Of a stretch of 48,508 bases of DNA, positions 9,886-18,304 are shown piece by piece. The position numbers and the translations under genes are program-made. The stretch is from Alphaproteobacteria bacterium (GTDB lineage: Bacteria > Pseudomonadota > Alphaproteobacteria > Sphingomonadales > Kordiimonadaceae), in contig JAJFIU010000152.1 of NCBI GenBank assembly GCA_021774695.1, forward strand, positions 1-48,508, read 5' to 3'. Positions within the stretch are counted from its first letter, which is position 1. Each line of letters starts with the position of its first letter. The notes beneath the pieces were generated by a model. The model ran no database searches, was not told the origin of the DNA, and saw nothing but the letters and a program-made list of their open reading frames with translations.

Positions 9886-9941
9886 GCTGTTCATCAACCA
9901 GCGATCTGAACCCATACTGCGTGAATTCAGACGATTAAATC

Positions 9942-11303
9942 TCAGGCGACCTGAGTGTGCTGTTGTTGCCTCGGCTGGAGATAACTATCGAAGGCTGCTG
10001 CTACCAAACGGCATGCGTGAGGCACATTTTTGTTTACCGTTATTATGCTGCCTGCAACAGAGACAAGCTGATCTTTCACTAATCCTTTCAGACTATTCAC
10101 TTCAGCATCAAAATTTTCTTCTCCGCCCGCACATTTAGCACGATAGTCTGCCAAATTTACAGTCCCGTAACACATCAAACTGGAAATGATACCTCGCCGC
10201 CGCCTATCCTCGTTGGATAGCTCAATACCCTTGGCCACCGGTGATTTACCCGCTTTGATGCATTCGGTATAATTGCGCAAGTCGGGGGTATTTTGGCAGT
10301 AGCCCGCGGCAAAACTGCTGATTGCAGAAGGGCCGAATCCGATAAGCGTTTTTGCATAGTCGGTGGTATAACCCTGAAAATTACGCTGGAGGCGCCCTGA
10401 TTTATAGGCGGTTGCCATGCTATCATCCGGCCTGACAAAATGATCCAGCCCAATTTCCACATAACCGCGATCACGCAGTATTTGGCGGGCGGCATCAAAA
10501 AGCTCCAACCGCTGCGAAGCATCCGGCAATTTTTCTTCTTCGATCAACTGCATGTGTTTTTTCATCCACGGCACATGGGCGTAACCAAAAAATGCAATTC
10601 GGTCCGGCGCCAGAGCTGCCGCATGTGATACGGAATCACGCACAGTTTTCACCGTCTGACCCGGCAAGCCGTACAAAAGGTCAAAACTGATCGCTTCGAT
10701 GCCATATGCCCGTAAGGTTTTGACAGCCTCGTAAACCAAATGGAACGGCTGAACCCGGTTTATTGCTTCCTGGACGTTTCTGTCAAAATCCTGAACCCCA
10801 AGGCTGGCACGGGTTACCCCTGCTTTGGCATACGCGGCGATTTTGGCTTCCGTTGTTTCTCTGGGATCAAGCTCAATTGCGATTTCAGCATTTGGCATAA
10901 CGTTAAAATGCATCCGCACATGGTCCATCAGGGCTTTGAAATCATCCGGTTTAATATAGCTGGGAGATCCACCACCAAAATGAATGTGGCTAACCGTCAG
11001 GCACTCGCCTCGTCTCTCGGAGACCTGTGCAATTTCACTGTGAAGATGAACCAAATAGTTTTCTACCGGGCTATATTGAGCCGTCGCTTTGGTATTACAG
11101 CCGCAGTACCAGCACATTTTCTTGCAAAAAGGCACATGGATATACAAAGACACCGGCGCATCCAGTGCTGTGCCTTCCAGCCATGTCGACACCGTGTCCA
11201 CCGCAAATGTTTTAGAAAAATTTGGCGCAGTAGGATAGCTGGTATACCGGGGTGCCTGCCGGTTGTGCTTTAGCAAAGCGGCGTGAAGACAGCTCATCAT
11301 CAT
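9942..11303 (-). CDS. hemN: Oxygen-independent coproporphyrinogen III oxidase (HemN)
   Basis: Radical SAM enzyme that decarboxylates coproporphyrinogen III to protoporphyrinogen IX without oxygen, securing haem supply for the cbb3 oxidase under low oxygen. The 453-residue protein has the cluster motif C60-x3-C64-x2-C67 followed by G-C69, as in true HemN, then HFGGGSPSY, LGVQDF, DLLYGLPGQT and a C-terminal HemN domain. Three consecutive ATG codons at 11303, 11300 and 11297 are possible starts behind an AAGGA site. The FNR-type palindrome 57 bases upstream implies low-oxygen induction. Confidence 0.96.
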   Translation of the reverse strand: MMMSCLHAALLKHNRQAPRYTSYPTAPNFSKTFAVDTVSTWLEGTALDAPVSLYIHVPFCKKMCWYCGCNTKATAQYSPVENYLVHLHSEIAQVSERRGECLTVSHIHFGGGSPSYIKPDDFKALMDHVRMHFNVMPNAEIAIELDPRETTEAKIAAYAKAGVTRASLGVQDFDRNVQEAINRVQPFHLVYEAVKTLRAYGIEAISFDLLYGLPGQTVKTVRDSVSHAAALAPDRIAFFGYAHVPWMKKHMQLIEEEKLPDASQRLELFDAARQILRDRGYVEIGLDHFVRPDDSMATAYKSGRLQRNFQGYTTDYAKTLIGFGPSAISSFAAGYCQNTPDLRNYTECIKAGKSPVAKGIELSNEDRRRRGIISSLMCYGTVNLADYRAKCAGGEENFDAEVNSLKGLVKDQLVSVAGSIITVNKNVPHACRLVAAAFDSYLQPRQQQHTQVA

Positions 11304-11359
11304 TGGTCCTTGGCTTGATTTTCAATGGCCCAGGATAGAACAGTGCTTACGATCTAGAT

Positions 11360-11373
11360 TTGACTCATGTCAA
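11360..11373. promoter_or_regulatory. FNR/FixK-type operator between hemN and a divergent hypothetical gene
   Basis: TTGACTCATGTCAA is a perfect inverted repeat of the FNR-like half site TTGAC with a 4-base spacer. It is centred 63 bases upstream of hemN and about 42 bases before the likely ATG of the divergent gene at 11408. The distance fits hemN best, but it could serve both directions. Confidence 0.8.
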
Positions 11374-11407
11374 AGGCACAAGGCCTGTTTTCTGCTTCAT
11401 TGTGGTA

Positions 11408-11842
11408 ATGATGAAAAATACGATGAACACAAACCGTAAAAATCAACGAGTCCCCGATTTGTACAGCAATCTTTGCACCTATATCTCAGTTTGTAACGAT
11501 GTTATGGAAGCCAACCGGACACGTTTTCCCTTCACGCAAATCTGGCACGCATTAGAGACGGAAATTGCGGGGCGACCAATTGAATATTCCGTCACGCACG
11601 GCAAAAAAACTGCCAGGCTTACTGCAACCATTACCGACCTGAAGATCAACCTGATCCCAGCACCTAGCCTCAATAGGTGGCCGACCATTACGCAGAAAAT
11701 TGACTGGACCTATATGGCTAGTGTACTGAAAAATCCGCAACGCTTCATTGCCAACCCGGTTTTGCTAAACTGGAATTTTCAACTCAATAATAAAATTGTG
11801 CAGCTCGATACCTACTGCAAATCACTACACGGAAACTCTTGA
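11408..11842 (+). CDS. Hypothetical protein of unknown function, divergent from hemN
   Basis: A 144-residue protein that I do not recognise. The first in-frame codon is a TTG inside the FNR box, which is an unlikely start; the ATG at 11408 or those at 11411 and 11423 are more plausible. The sequence is basic, without a signal peptide or membrane helix, and contains YSNLCTYISVCNDVMEANRT near the start and TQKIDWTYMASVLKNP later. The last 31 bases overlap the 3' end of the Crp/Fnr gene on the other strand, so the two are convergent and share ends. Its place between hemN and the regulator, with an FNR box at its 5' side, suggests that it belongs to the oxygen response. Confidence 0.6.
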   Translation: MMKNTMNTNRKNQRVPDLYSNLCTYISVCNDVMEANRTRFPFTQIWHALETEIAGRPIEYSVTHGKKTARLTATITDLKINLIPAPSLNRWPTITQKIDWTYMASVLKNPQRFIANPVLLNWNFQLNNKIVQLDTYCKSLHGNS

Positions 11843-12567
11843 GAACACTGGTTACAGGCAAATGCGGCTAGTTCGCCGACAGCGGGTATAATCACAGTTG
11901 ACCCTTTAATGGATATGGACGTTTCCTGTTGCAACTTGTTCAGGGCACGGGAGAAAGTTTCAGACTTCATGCTAAGCCTAGCAGCGATAAGCGACTTATC
12001 ATAAGGCAGGCTCAATGAAACTTCTTGCTGGTCGGTTGCCTTGCACATGCGAAGCAAAAAACAGGCAATGCGCTGAGAAGTATTTTGCAGGCTAAGTTTC
12101 TCAATGTCTTGTGATTGCTGTCGGCGTTGGCGTGAAATGGAAGCAAGCATACCAAGCGCAACTTCATGATTTTTAGTGATCGCACTTTTGAGCAGCGACG
12201 TGGGCAGCCGAAGCAAAACAGTATTTTCAGCCGCGGCGGCGGCGGCCATGTGAATGCCACCGTCGAAAATAGCCGACTCGCCGAAAATATGCCCGCTGGT
12301 CAGCACATCCAAAACAGCTTCTTCGCCGTCGATTGTTTCGCGGAACAATTTTATCCAGCCAGAGACAATAAAATAGAACCATTCAGCCGGGTCATCTTGC
12401 AAAAACAATTGATCGCCCTTGTTCAGCACCGTTTTTTTGGCAGCTGATGAAAACAGCATAAACATTTCAGTGGGCATGGCGGCGAACAGAGAATGCTGAT
12501 GCAGGAGCCCGAGAGCATCCTGAGGAACAGCCCCGCGACGTTCGTCAAGTCTCAACAACTCAGCCAT
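11812..12567 (-). CDS. Crp/Fnr family transcriptional regulator with C-terminal cysteine cluster
   Basis: A 251-residue regulator with an N-terminal cyclic-nucleotide-binding-type fold (about residues 25-130), a dimerisation helix and a C-terminal winged helix. The recognition helix has K-S-E203-T-F-S206-R207, the E-x2-S-R pattern that contacts TTGA half sites in FNR, so it very probably binds the boxes at hemN, ompW and cco. It has no cysteine in its first 160 residues, hence no FNR-type N-terminal cluster. It ends with C238-N-Q-C241-S-Q-E-F-P-C247. This C-x2-C-x5-C arrangement resembles the C-terminal cluster site of Bacillus Fnr. It could sense oxygen through that cluster, or act like FixK without sensing; the sequence cannot decide. 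Confidence 0.88.
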   Translation of the reverse strand: MAELLRLDERRGAVPQDALGLLHQHSLFAAMPTEMFMLFSSAAKKTVLNKGDQLFLQDDPAEWFYFIVSGWIKLFRETIDGEEAVLDVLTSGHIFGESAIFDGGIHMAAAAAAENTVLLRLPTSLLKSAITKNHEVALGMLASISRQRRQQSQDIEKLSLQNTSQRIACFLLRMCKATDQQEVSLSLPYDKSLIAARLSMKSETFSRALNKLQQETSISIKGSTVIIPAVGELAAFACNQCSQEFPCSDLQ

Positions 12568-12764
12568 AACATTCCCCTAATATGTTTGATTCTAGATTTT
12601 AATCCTACCGTCCAACCGTTAAATTGGAATTTTTGATCCTCTATTCAATGCGACAGACTAACGCAGGTAAGAGACGCTGCCCCTTACACTATAGTCTAGC
12701 ATGAATACGATAAACATATTACCGTCGGCAACAAGGGGAGTGGCCACCTTGAAACCGTATCCAT
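12568..12764. other. Intergenic region upstream of the Crp/Fnr gene
   Basis: About 200 bases of moderately AT-rich DNA carrying the promoter side of the Crp/Fnr regulator. I see no full FNR box, RNA gene or open frame worth calling. The region ends in the gapR terminator. Confidence 0.4.
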
Positions 12765-12792
12765 AAAAAAAGGCACCCAAAACAGGTGCCTT
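12765..12792 (-). terminator. Rho-independent terminator of gapR
   Basis: Arms AAGGCACC and GGTGCCTT enclose a short T-rich loop. Read on the minus strand, the hairpin is followed by a run of seven T. It lies 24 bases beyond the gapR stop. Confidence 0.88.
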
Positions 12793-12815
12793 CATGGAAA
12801 TAGTTACAGCCGTCT

Positions 12816-13082
12816 CTACTCGGTTGGTTCAGGTAACGTACCACCTTCGATGGCATGAAGATAAACGTCGAGCAACGCTTCCTGTTCCTGGCGGTCTGCC
12901 CGGTCCATTTTGCGGATGGCGATAACCTTGCGCATTACCTTGACGTCGAAGCCAACGGCCTTGGCACCCGCAAACACTTCCTTAATGTCGTCCGCGATGC
13001 CCTTTCTCTCTTCGTCAAGGCGTTCGATACGCTCTATGAAAGAACGGAGCTGTTCGCCCGCGACGCCGCCTGCCTGTACCAT
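12816..13082 (-). CDS. gapR: GapR (DUF2312) nucleoid-associated protein
   Basis: An 88-residue protein of the DUF2312 family. Caulobacter GapR binds overtwisted, AT-rich DNA ahead of polymerases and helps type II topoisomerases. The diagnostic segment FDVKVMRKVIAIRKMDRADR, preceded by a coiled-coil-like IERIERLDEERKGIADDIKE and followed by QEALLDVYLHAI, is present in full. Length is normal. Its neighbourhood with DUF1244, N-formylglutamate amidohydrolase and pyk is widely conserved in Alphaproteobacteria. Confidence 0.94.
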   Translation of the reverse strand: MVQAGGVAGEQLRSFIERIERLDEERKGIADDIKEVFAGAKAVGFDVKVMRKVIAIRKMDRADRQEQEALLDVYLHAIEGGTLPEPTE

Positions 13083-13211
13083 GTCTAAACTCCTAAAAAT
13101 TTGCCCGCTTTGGAAAAAGCGGCACTAACTGAACTATAATTCGACGCGCACCATAACGGGGCCTCAGGTGCAGCGCAATCGGGGAATATAGATTTATACG
13201 TTACCGGCAAC

Positions 13212-14075
13212 CTAAGTGGGAATTGGCATCGGCTCGGGCTCTGCAGCCAAGCGCTCGTCAGCGGCACATGCGGCATAATCAGCGCGAATTTGGTCGTGGC
13301 GCGCATCAATATAAGCCAGCATCGACGGATGGGTGAAAATATAGAAGCGCTCGGCTTCCACACAATTCGCGGTCCACTCCCCCACAAGCTCCGGTGCTAT
13401 GCCGTTATCAACCACATCCTTCATAATGGAAAAGTTGGCACTGTCCTCCTCGCCCTTGTTCGCTGCCTTAACCGTTGGGCTATTGAGGCGACTATCATAA
13501 ATCTTGGTACGAACCCATGCAGGGCACAAAACGCTGACACCAATGTTGTCTTGGGCAAGATCATCCTTCAGCGCTTCAGAATAGCCAACTACGGCAAATT
13601 TTGTCGCATGATAGGGTGCCATCGCCGGGCTGGCCACATGGCCCGCCATTGAGGCGGTATTAACAAAATATCCGCCCTCACCGTGAGATTTGATCAGCGG
13701 TGTGAACACTTCAATGCCGTGGACAACGCCCATCACATTGATATCAACGATCCAGCGCCAATCTTCAATTGCAGATTCCCCGGCACGGCCACCCGCGCCG
13801 ACACCGGCATTGTTGCAAACAATATGTACTTTGCCAAACCGCTCAACGGTTGCTGCAGCCGCATCCCGCACCGCTTGTTCGTCGGCAACATCGCAAACTA
13901 CCGTGCCAACCTCCGCACCCGTGGCGGACAATGCCGCAGCTGCTTTTTCCAACTGCGCTTCATTAATATCAGCCAGCATGATTTTCGCACCGCGAGCGGC
14001 AAAGGCACTTGCAATACCCAAGCCAATGCCAGCTGCCCCGCCGGTGATAAAAACAACTTTACCAGAAACATCCAT
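13212..14075 (-). CDS. Short-chain dehydrogenase/reductase (SDR)
   Basis: A 287-residue NAD(P)-dependent oxidoreductase of the classical SDR family. It has the nucleotide motif T11-G-G-A-A-G-I-G18, the NNAG structural motif near residue 90, a serine in NTASMAG and the catalytic pair in PYHATK (Y-x3-K). The acidic residue at the end of strand 2 (LADIN) suggests a preference for NAD(H). The C-terminus is extended and ends in EPEPMPIPT. An in-frame TTG lies two codons upstream, but the ATG at 14075 directly precedes DVSGKVVFITG and is preferred. The substrate cannot be predicted. Confidence 0.9.
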   Translation of the reverse strand: MDVSGKVVFITGGAAGIGLGIASAFAARGAKIMLADINEAQLEKAAAALSATGAEVGTVVCDVADEQAVRDAAAATVERFGKVHIVCNNAGVGAGGRAGESAIEDWRWIVDINVMGVVHGIEVFTPLIKSHGEGGYFVNTASMAGHVASPAMAPYHATKFAVVGYSEALKDDLAQDNIGVSVLCPAWVRTKIYDSRLNSPTVKAANKGEEDSANFSIMKDVVDNGIAPELVGEWTANCVEAERFYIFTHPSMLAYIDARHDQIRADYAACAADERLAAEPEPMPIPT

Positions 14076-14172
14076 GATCAATACTTTCTATAACAGGCGG
14101 CGTGCCGTTCGCCGAGGCTCGCCGTGAACGCCGAGCTTTTATGATTATGGAGTGATATGTACCGCTTCTGCG

Positions 14173-14484
14173 CTAGGGCAACTTGTTCTTTGCCACGCTT
14201 TCCTGCATCAGTCGTAACTGTTCATCGGTGGCCTTGGTCTGATACTGGCTTTTAAAGTCGCTGTAGGGCATGCCGTATATGCGCTCGCGAGCAGCGTCTT
14301 TATCCACCAACGCACCTTGAGCTTCCGATGCCTCGGCATACCAATCAGAAAGACAATTACGGCAAAATCCGCTCCAGCCCATCAAATCAATGTTTTGCAC
14401 GTCTTTTCGTTGATCCAGATGATCAAGCAGGCGCCTAAACACCGCGGCTTCAATTTGAGCTTGTTTGGGGTCGATATCTGTCAT
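14173..14484 (-). CDS. DUF1244 domain protein
   Basis: A 103-residue protein of the alphaproteobacterial DUF1244 family, of unknown function. Typical segments are AVFRRLLDHLDQRKDVQNID, LMGWSGFCRNCLSDWY (with a conserved C-x2-C) and GMPYSDFKSQYQ. The cysteine pair suggests a metal site or disulphide, which is an inference. The ATG at 14484 has an AAAGG site 9-10 bases upstream and is favoured over the ATG at 14493. It lies downstream of N-formylglutamate amidohydrolase, in the conserved pyk-gapR neighbourhood. Confidence 0.88.
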   Translation of the reverse strand: MTDIDPKQAQIEAAVFRRLLDHLDQRKDVQNIDLMGWSGFCRNCLSDWYAEASEAQGALVDKDAARERIYGMPYSDFKSQYQTKATDEQLRLMQESVAKNKLP

Positions 14485-14535
14485 GAAAGTCATCCTTTTA
14501 ATTAACCGCAGCGTTAGCGGGGATAAACGTTATTG

Positions 14536-15306
14536 CTAGCTATGGTATTTTCTTTGAACCAGATCGCTGCGCGACAAGCACTCGTCGAGCAAATCAGCTA
14601 TCAATGCTGCCCACTCAGTGGTTTTAGCCTCTTCATCAATAAGGTCCTGACGTATTTCCAGCGTCGTTTGCGGCAAACCATGGTCTGCACCGTGACGCTG
14701 CATGGTATGATAGAGGTCTTTGCCCGAATAGGGTAAATTATCGCCGATTATCAGGTCAGTTTCCCGTTCTAAAAGTCCGATCAGAGCCTGCGCCAGTCTT
14801 GGATCTTTGTCCCACAGAAATCCGGCATGCCAAGCGCGGTCTTCGCCGTTCATGGTCGGCGTATAACTGTGCACACCTATCACCAGCGGCACTAAGCCCT
14901 CAGCAATATGATCAGCGACAAGTTTTTCGCACGCATCGTGAAACGGATAGTAATAAGCTTGTTTTCGCGCCTCTATTGCGGCCGGCGTTAAATCCTGGTT
15001 TGCCGGGATGATAATGCCGTCACTGGCGGTCGGCACAAGTGACGGGCGGTGCTCCTCACGGTTACACTCGATCAACAGCCGTGACACCGGCCCGAGTACT
15101 GCAGCTACCCCCATCAGCTCGCATATTTTGCGCGTTACGGCCTCCGCGCCAATATCGTAAGCGATATGATCTTCCAACTGCTGGTCTGTCAGGCCCAGAT
15201 TGTCATACCCAATTGGCATGTGATTGGTTGCATGGTCGCACATCAGAATAATCCCGGTGCGCGCCTTACCGTTTATTAACACTGGCTGTTCCATTGTGTG
15301 CTGCAT
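14536..15306 (-). CDS. N-formylglutamate amidohydrolase family protein
   Basis: A 256-residue hydrolase of the N-formylglutamate amidohydrolase family (HutG-like fold), which cleaves N-formylglutamate to formate and glutamate in some histidine pathways. Motifs visible are CDHATNHMP near the N-terminus (metal-ligand D and H), IECNREEHRP, the active-site VIGVHSYTP, and the GLPQTTLEIRQDLI region. No histidine utilisation genes are nearby, so its role here is more likely general deformylation or an unknown amidase activity. It is divergent from pyk. Confidence 0.88.
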   Translation of the reverse strand: MQHTMEQPVLINGKARTGIILMCDHATNHMPIGYDNLGLTDQQLEDHIAYDIGAEAVTRKICELMGVAAVLGPVSRLLIECNREEHRPSLVPTASDGIIIPANQDLTPAAIEARKQAYYYPFHDACEKLVADHIAEGLVPLVIGVHSYTPTMNGEDRAWHAGFLWDKDPRLAQALIGLLERETDLIIGDNLPYSGKDLYHTMQRHGADHGLPQTTLEIRQDLIDEEAKTTEWAALIADLLDECLSRSDLVQRKYHS

Positions 15307-15447
15307 TAGGGTACCAATCTCAGGAGGAGCAGAGCGGAATGAGTGACGGATGTAAAAATGATGGTTATTAGTTTAAATACTACTGTCGCAGAAACCTAGT
15401 ATCTCATATTAACCTGTCAACAATACAAATCGGAAAACCCTGAACTT

Positions 15448-16908
15448 ATGTCAGATGCTGAAGAATCAGATTTTGGTATTAGCCGTGACCGCAAAACACG
15501 CATCGTCGCCACACTTGGGCCTGCGTCAAGTGGGCTGGACGAAATTCGGGCGTTGTTTCAGGCCGGCGTGGATGTGTTCAGACTGAACATGAGCCACGGT
15601 GACCATGCCGACAAAGTGCAATTGTTCAAAAATATTCGCGCAGTTGAGGCAGAAACCGAACGTCCGATCGCGATACTTGCCGACCTGCAAGGCCCAAAAT
15701 TACGCGTTGGCACGTTCAAAGACGGCAAGGTTGAGCTGAAACAGGGCGAAGACTTCACGCTTGATCTATCGACCGAACCCGGGACCGACAAGCGCGTAGG
15801 CTTGCCTCACAAAGAAATTTTTGCCGCCATTCAGGAAGGTACTCACATTTTATTGGATGACGGCAAAATCCGTTTGAATGTGGAAGAATTCACCAGTACC
15901 ACGGCGCGCTGCAAAGTTGTTGTTGGCGGCATGCTTTCTGACCGAAAAGGCGTCAATGTTCCAAACGCGGTTCTGCCGCTGGCGGCGCTGACACCAAAAG
16001 ACCGTAAAGACCTGACATTCGCGTTGAAAGAGGGCGCGGACTGGATTGCCCTTTCGTTTGTTCAGAGAGCGGCCGATGTTGCCGAAGCGCGGAAGCTAGT
16101 CGGCGGCAAAGCGGCAATCATGGCAAAAATTGAAAAACCCGCCGCGGTTACCAGTCTCGATGAAATTCTCGAACTGGCTGACGGCGTTATGGTTGCGCGC
16201 GGTGACCTCGGCGTTGAAGAGCCGGTTGAAAATGTTCCCGGCATCCAAAAATATATCATTGCTAAGGCCCGCGAGGCCGGAAAACCAGTTGTTGTTGCGA
16301 CCCAGATGCTCGAATCGATGATTAACTCGCCGGTGCCAACCCGGGCGGAAGTGTCCGATGTGGCAACTGCGGTTATGGACGGCGCAGATGCGGTTATGCT
16401 GTCGGCAGAATCGGCTGTTGGTGAATACCCCATTGAGGCCGTTGCCGTTATGAACCGCGTGGCCATCAAAATTGAAGGCGAACCTACCTATTTCGCCAAC
16501 CGCAAAGACGACAATATATCGATGAATGATACCACCGCTGAGGCGATAACCGCTGCGGCACGCCAAGTGTCTGGCAGTATCGGCGCAAAAGCGATTGTAA
16601 CCTTTACTACATCAGGCTCAACAGCCTTGAGGGCTGCGCGTGAACGCCCATCGGCGCCGATCCTGACGCTTACCCCTCAGATGTCGATTGCCCGGCGGCT
16701 AAGCATTGTTTGGGGCCTGCATACCGTCAAAACCAAAGATATCAACACATTCGAAGACATGATCGGCAAATCCAAGCGCATGGCTATGAGACAAGGTCTG
16801 GCAGGCCCGGGTGACCGTATCGTGGTAACGGCCGGGGTTCCCTTTGGTACACCAGGTGCAACCAACGTGCTGCATATTGCATGGATAAGCGGAAACGAGC
16901 TCAAGTAG
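15448..16908 (+). CDS. pyk: Pyruvate kinase
   Basis: Last step of glycolysis: transfers phosphate from phosphoenolpyruvate to ADP. The 486-residue length is typical. Motifs in order are TRIVATLGPASS at the N-terminus, FRLNMSHG, the ADLQGPKLRVG strand, IMAKIEKPAAV (catalytic lysine), VARGDLGVE, VVVATQMLESM, PTRAEVSDVATAVMDGADAV and MLSAESAVGEYP. The C-terminal allosteric domain is complete. The gene runs convergently into the HAD phosphatase gene, with 11 bases between the two stops. Confidence 0.97.
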   Translation: MSDAEESDFGISRDRKTRIVATLGPASSGLDEIRALFQAGVDVFRLNMSHGDHADKVQLFKNIRAVEAETERPIAILADLQGPKLRVGTFKDGKVELKQGEDFTLDLSTEPGTDKRVGLPHKEIFAAIQEGTHILLDDGKIRLNVEEFTSTTARCKVVVGGMLSDRKGVNVPNAVLPLAALTPKDRKDLTFALKEGADWIALSFVQRAADVAEARKLVGGKAAIMAKIEKPAAVTSLDEILELADGVMVARGDLGVEEPVENVPGIQKYIIAKAREAGKPVVVATQMLESMINSPVPTRAEVSDVATAVMDGADAVMLSAESAVGEYPIEAVAVMNRVAIKIEGEPTYFANRKDDNISMNDTTAEAITAAARQVSGSIGAKAIVTFTTSGSTALRAARERPSAPILTLTPQMSIARRLSIVWGLHTVKTKDINTFEDMIGKSKRMAMRQGLAGPGDRIVVTAGVPFGTPGATNVLHIAWISGNELK

Positions 16909-16919
16909 GCGCTGCAGCG

Positions 16920-17528
16920 CTAATCAAGCAGACCGCATTGCACCAGCGTTTCCCGCAACCCCGACGGGTTGAAAAACTGGTGACCAATCATATCCAATTG
17001 CTCAGCTGCAAGTACATTTTCCAGCCGGTCATCCACATAAACGGTTCGTTCCGGGTCCAAGTTGAAGCGGGAAACAGCGGTATGGAAAATACGCGGATCG
17101 GGCTTGATCAATTTTTCTTCGCCCGAAACAACAACGCCGTCAAAATGATCCGTGAAGTCAAAGTCACGACAAAACTCTGGCCATTTTTCTGCGGAAAAAT
17201 TTGTCAGGCCGTAAACACTGATGCTGCGCTCAATTAACTCAAGCATGATGTCCGCAGTGCCTTGTATCAGGCCACCGATTGTCTCGCACCACCGGGTATC
17301 GAAAGCCCTGATCAGGTCCTCATACTCGGGGAATTTCTGCGACAGTGCATCAACACCTTCCGCGAACGGAAGCCCTCTATCATGCTCGCTGTGCCACTCA
17401 AGGGTGACAATCTCGTCCAGAAAAACAGCTAACTCGTCCTCATCGGTGATCAGCTTTTGATATAGGAACTTCGGGTCCCACTGGACAAACACATTGCCAA
17501 TGTCAAATAATACCGCTGTTGGCTTCAT
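16920..17528 (-). CDS. HAD family hydrolase (subfamily IA, YihX-like)
   Basis: A 202-residue haloacid dehalogenase-superfamily phosphatase. It shows motif I in VLFDIGNVFVQWDP, motif II in YGLTNFSAEKW, motif III lysine in EKLIKPDPRIF and motif IV in TVYVDDRLENV. This FDxGNV form of motif I is typical of the YihX/sugar-phosphate phosphatase group; the substrate cannot be predicted. The ATG at 17528 has a GGGGTG site 6 bases upstream and is preferred to the in-frame GTG at 17537. Confidence 0.88.
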   Translation of the reverse strand: MKPTAVLFDIGNVFVQWDPKFLYQKLITDEDELAVFLDEIVTLEWHSEHDRGLPFAEGVDALSQKFPEYEDLIRAFDTRWCETIGGLIQGTADIMLELIERSISVYGLTNFSAEKWPEFCRDFDFTDHFDGVVVSGEEKLIKPDPRIFHTAVSRFNLDPERTVYVDDRLENVLAAEQLDMIGHQFFNPSGLRETLVQCGLLD

Positions 17529-17644
17529 AGTGATCACCCCAAAAGATTAAGCCGCGCAATCCTATAAAGGATGCACGGCTAAATCAAATAGAGAGCGACG
17601 AGCAGAAAACTACGTTTTCTTACCCCGAGTTTGTACCTTGGGTT

Positions 17645-17770
17645 TTACCCTTGGCGCGCTTTAAACCGGCGTTGGGTTTTATTGATTACCAAAAGACGGC
17701 CCTTGCGGCGAATAATGCGACAATCGCGGTGACGCGATTTAAGGGACTTCAGGCTGTTGCGAACTTTCAT
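17645..17770 (-). CDS. rpmJ: 50S ribosomal protein bL36
   Basis: A 41-residue ribosomal protein read from the sequence: starts [20 protein letters not shown], continues [20 protein letters not shown] and ends in G. This is the longer, zinc-motif-poor form of bL36 common in Alphaproteobacteria (only one cysteine, C17), unlike the short C-x2-C-x12-C-x4-H form. It stands alone upstream of the HAD gene on the same strand. Confidence 0.96.
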   Translation of the reverse strand: MKVRNSLKSLKSRHRDCRIIRRKGRLLVINKTQRRFKARQG

Positions 17771-18304
17771 GGCTCGTATCCTAAAAAAACTATTTAAACC
17801 TTATACTTACACCCATGTGCTTTTTCCTACACAGGCATAAAACAGGAACGACGAATCCGTCATTCCTCGAATCCATTGGCGGCGGACAATACTTAGACAC
17901 CTAACAGCTGTCAATAGCCCGTCAGCGATTTCTTGAGCCGATTGCGTGATTTCTTCGCTTGTTTACAAGGTGATGGGAAAAAATGCCAAAATAAAGTGTC
18001 GTAAAGGCCCAGATAAAGTGGTGCAAAAGCATAGAGACACCCGCCTTATCGGCTAGGTGTCTCCTTTTCCCCCGTTAGTAAGCGGGGGTGTCTGCTCACG
18101 CCGAAGCGCCAGTGAATAATGATACCGAAACGGGATTAATTTGTCACGTAAATAAAGCAACAGCAGACATGACCTAAATGGACCAAACCGGCATCTTTCA
18201 ATGCATTCGATACCGCTTAACAAGCGTAATGACATAGCCTTGCTGTCCTATCATGCTTGCTATACATCATAGGCAGGGTTTCAAGGGCAATAGGAAGGCG
18301 CATC
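17771..18304. other. Gene-poor region of about 530 bases between rpmJ and the M14 peptidase gene
   Basis: No credible coding frame is present; the open frames here lack ribosome binding sites and recognisable protein features. It holds the rpmJ promoter side on the left, a pair of tandem hairpins at 18034-18093 described separately, and the promoter and ribosome binding site (AGGAAGG) of the M14 gene on the right. A small non-coding RNA is possible but not identified. Confidence 0.5.
18034..18093. other. Tandem hairpins with a duplicated GGTGTCT arm
   Basis: Hairpin 1 pairs GAGACACC (18034-18041) with GGTGTCTC (18056-18063), with an inner GCC/GGC pair, and is followed by CTTTT. Hairpin 2 pairs CCCCCG (18069-18074) with CGGGGG (18083-18088). 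The segment GGTGTCT appears a second time at 18087-18093, so AGACACC could pair with either copy, giving two exclusive folds. It may be a terminator for an unseen transcript or a structured leader; no known RNA family was recognised. Confidence 0.5.

Noticed and set aside
11360..11407. N-terminal extension of the hypothetical gene starting with TTG at 11360
   Set aside because: That start lies inside the FNR palindrome and has no ribosome binding site; downstream ATG codons are more plausible.
16910..16921. Perfect 12-base palindrome GCGCTGCAGCGC between the pyk and HAD stop codons
   Set aside because: It is short, has no T-run and no loop, and lies across two convergent stops; most likely chance or a minor element.
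18053..18235. 60-codon minus-strand frame in the gene-poor region
   Set aside because: It reads through the hairpins, has no ribosome binding site and no recognisable features.
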